Assembly (NCBI GenBank): GCA_030625695.1
Contig: DAOUQK010000237.1
Location: 1-5,937 of the forward strand
Length of the DNA: 5,937 bases
Direction of reading: 5' to 3'
Source: Paracoccaceae bacterium
Lineage (GTDB): Bacteria; Pseudomonadota; Alphaproteobacteria; Rhodobacterales; Rhodobacteraceae
How positions within the stretch are numbered: the stretch's first letter is position 1; each line of letters starts with the position of its first letter. This document shows positions 5,772 to 5,937 of this stretch, piece by piece. The notes under the pieces were generated by a model. The model made no database searches. It was not told where the DNA came from and saw only the letters and a program-made list of their open reading frames with translations. The translations under genes were made by a program, and so were the position numbers.

Positions 5772-5937
5772 CTAACTTGGTCGCCGCAAAACGGCGGTGG
5801 CAACACCCATACCCATCAGGGCAACGCCGCCGACCCGGGTCAGACCCAGAGTAAATCCCGGCCGGTCGATCCAGCGACGCAGACGGTCGGCCAGCAACGC
5901 ATAGGCCATTGCATTGCCCGCCGCCAGCCCGACAAAT
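5772..5937 (-). CDS. C-terminal fragment of a probable LysE/RhtB family transporter (5' end outside the window)
   Basis: On the - strand the frame is open from base 5936 to a TAG at 5772-5774, giving 54 residues from FVGLAAGNAM to VLRRPS. The piece has a hydrophobic start (end of a membrane helix), a basic amphipathic linker (LADRLRRWIDRPG, about 15-27), and a final glycine-rich hydrophobic helix (LTRVGGVALMGMGVATAVL, about 32-50) with a short basic tail. This linker-helix-tail ending is typical of LysE/RhtB amino-acid exporters of the inner membrane, where the last helix usually carries a G-G-x-x-L-x-G-x-G pattern. The family call rests on this tail alone; another small multi-helix exporter is possible. 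It ends 15 bp before apt on the same strand, so it is probably the upstream operon partner. Confidence 0.65.
   Translation of the reverse strand, partial: FVGLAAGNAMAYALLADRLRRWIDRPGFTLGLTRVGGVALMGMGVATAVLRRPS

Noticed and set aside
1..5937. Defence system, toxin-antitoxin pair, prophage or other accessory island
   Set aside because: Every gene is a recognisable housekeeping or metabolic family with similar composition, so nothing supports an accessory system.

Overview
The window looks like chromosomal DNA of an alphaproteobacterium, most likely Rhodobacterales (Roseobacter/Rhodobacter group). This rests on protein style (for example the M16 peptidase N-terminus and the GNAT protein), the moderately high GC content, and a SURF1-thrC-M16 peptidase-GNAT order that I recall as typical of that order. 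I could not run a search. All genes look intact apart from the two cut by the window edges. I see no mobile element, CRISPR array, tRNA or rRNA.

Left block (1-3697, + strand) is a tightly packed operon. The 3' part of a SURF1-family cytochrome oxidase assembly gene overlaps thrC (threonine synthase) by 4 bp (ATGA). thrC overlaps an M16B zinc peptidase by 4 bp (TTGA, with a TTG start). The peptidase runs almost without a gap into a RimJ-like GNAT acetyltransferase, through a junction that contains a three-codon mini-ORF. The genes share no obvious pathway. The tight spacing suggests co-transcription and translational coupling.

Middle (3698-5165, + strand): a 67-base spacer with two small inverted repeats is followed by a 466-residue FAD-linked oxidase/dehydrogenase of the GlcD/D-lactate/D-2-hydroxyglutarate dehydrogenase family. 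Its dehydrogenase signatures are complete.

Right block (5166-5937, - strand): adenine phosphoribosyltransferase (apt) converges on the FAD oxidase. Upstream of apt, 15 bp away, lies the C-terminal end of a probable LysE/RhtB-family membrane exporter, truncated by the window edge. Between the two convergent genes is a compact REP-like inverted repeat with perfect 16-bp arms (5161-5176 and 5206-5221). The stop codon of each flanking gene is a TAG inside an arm. This is the most unusual structure in the window.

Overall this is an ordinary housekeeping region. I found no evidence for a new multi-gene system. The points worth a second look are the stop-codon-supplying repeat, the junction architecture of the operon, and small sequence variants in the FAD enzyme.
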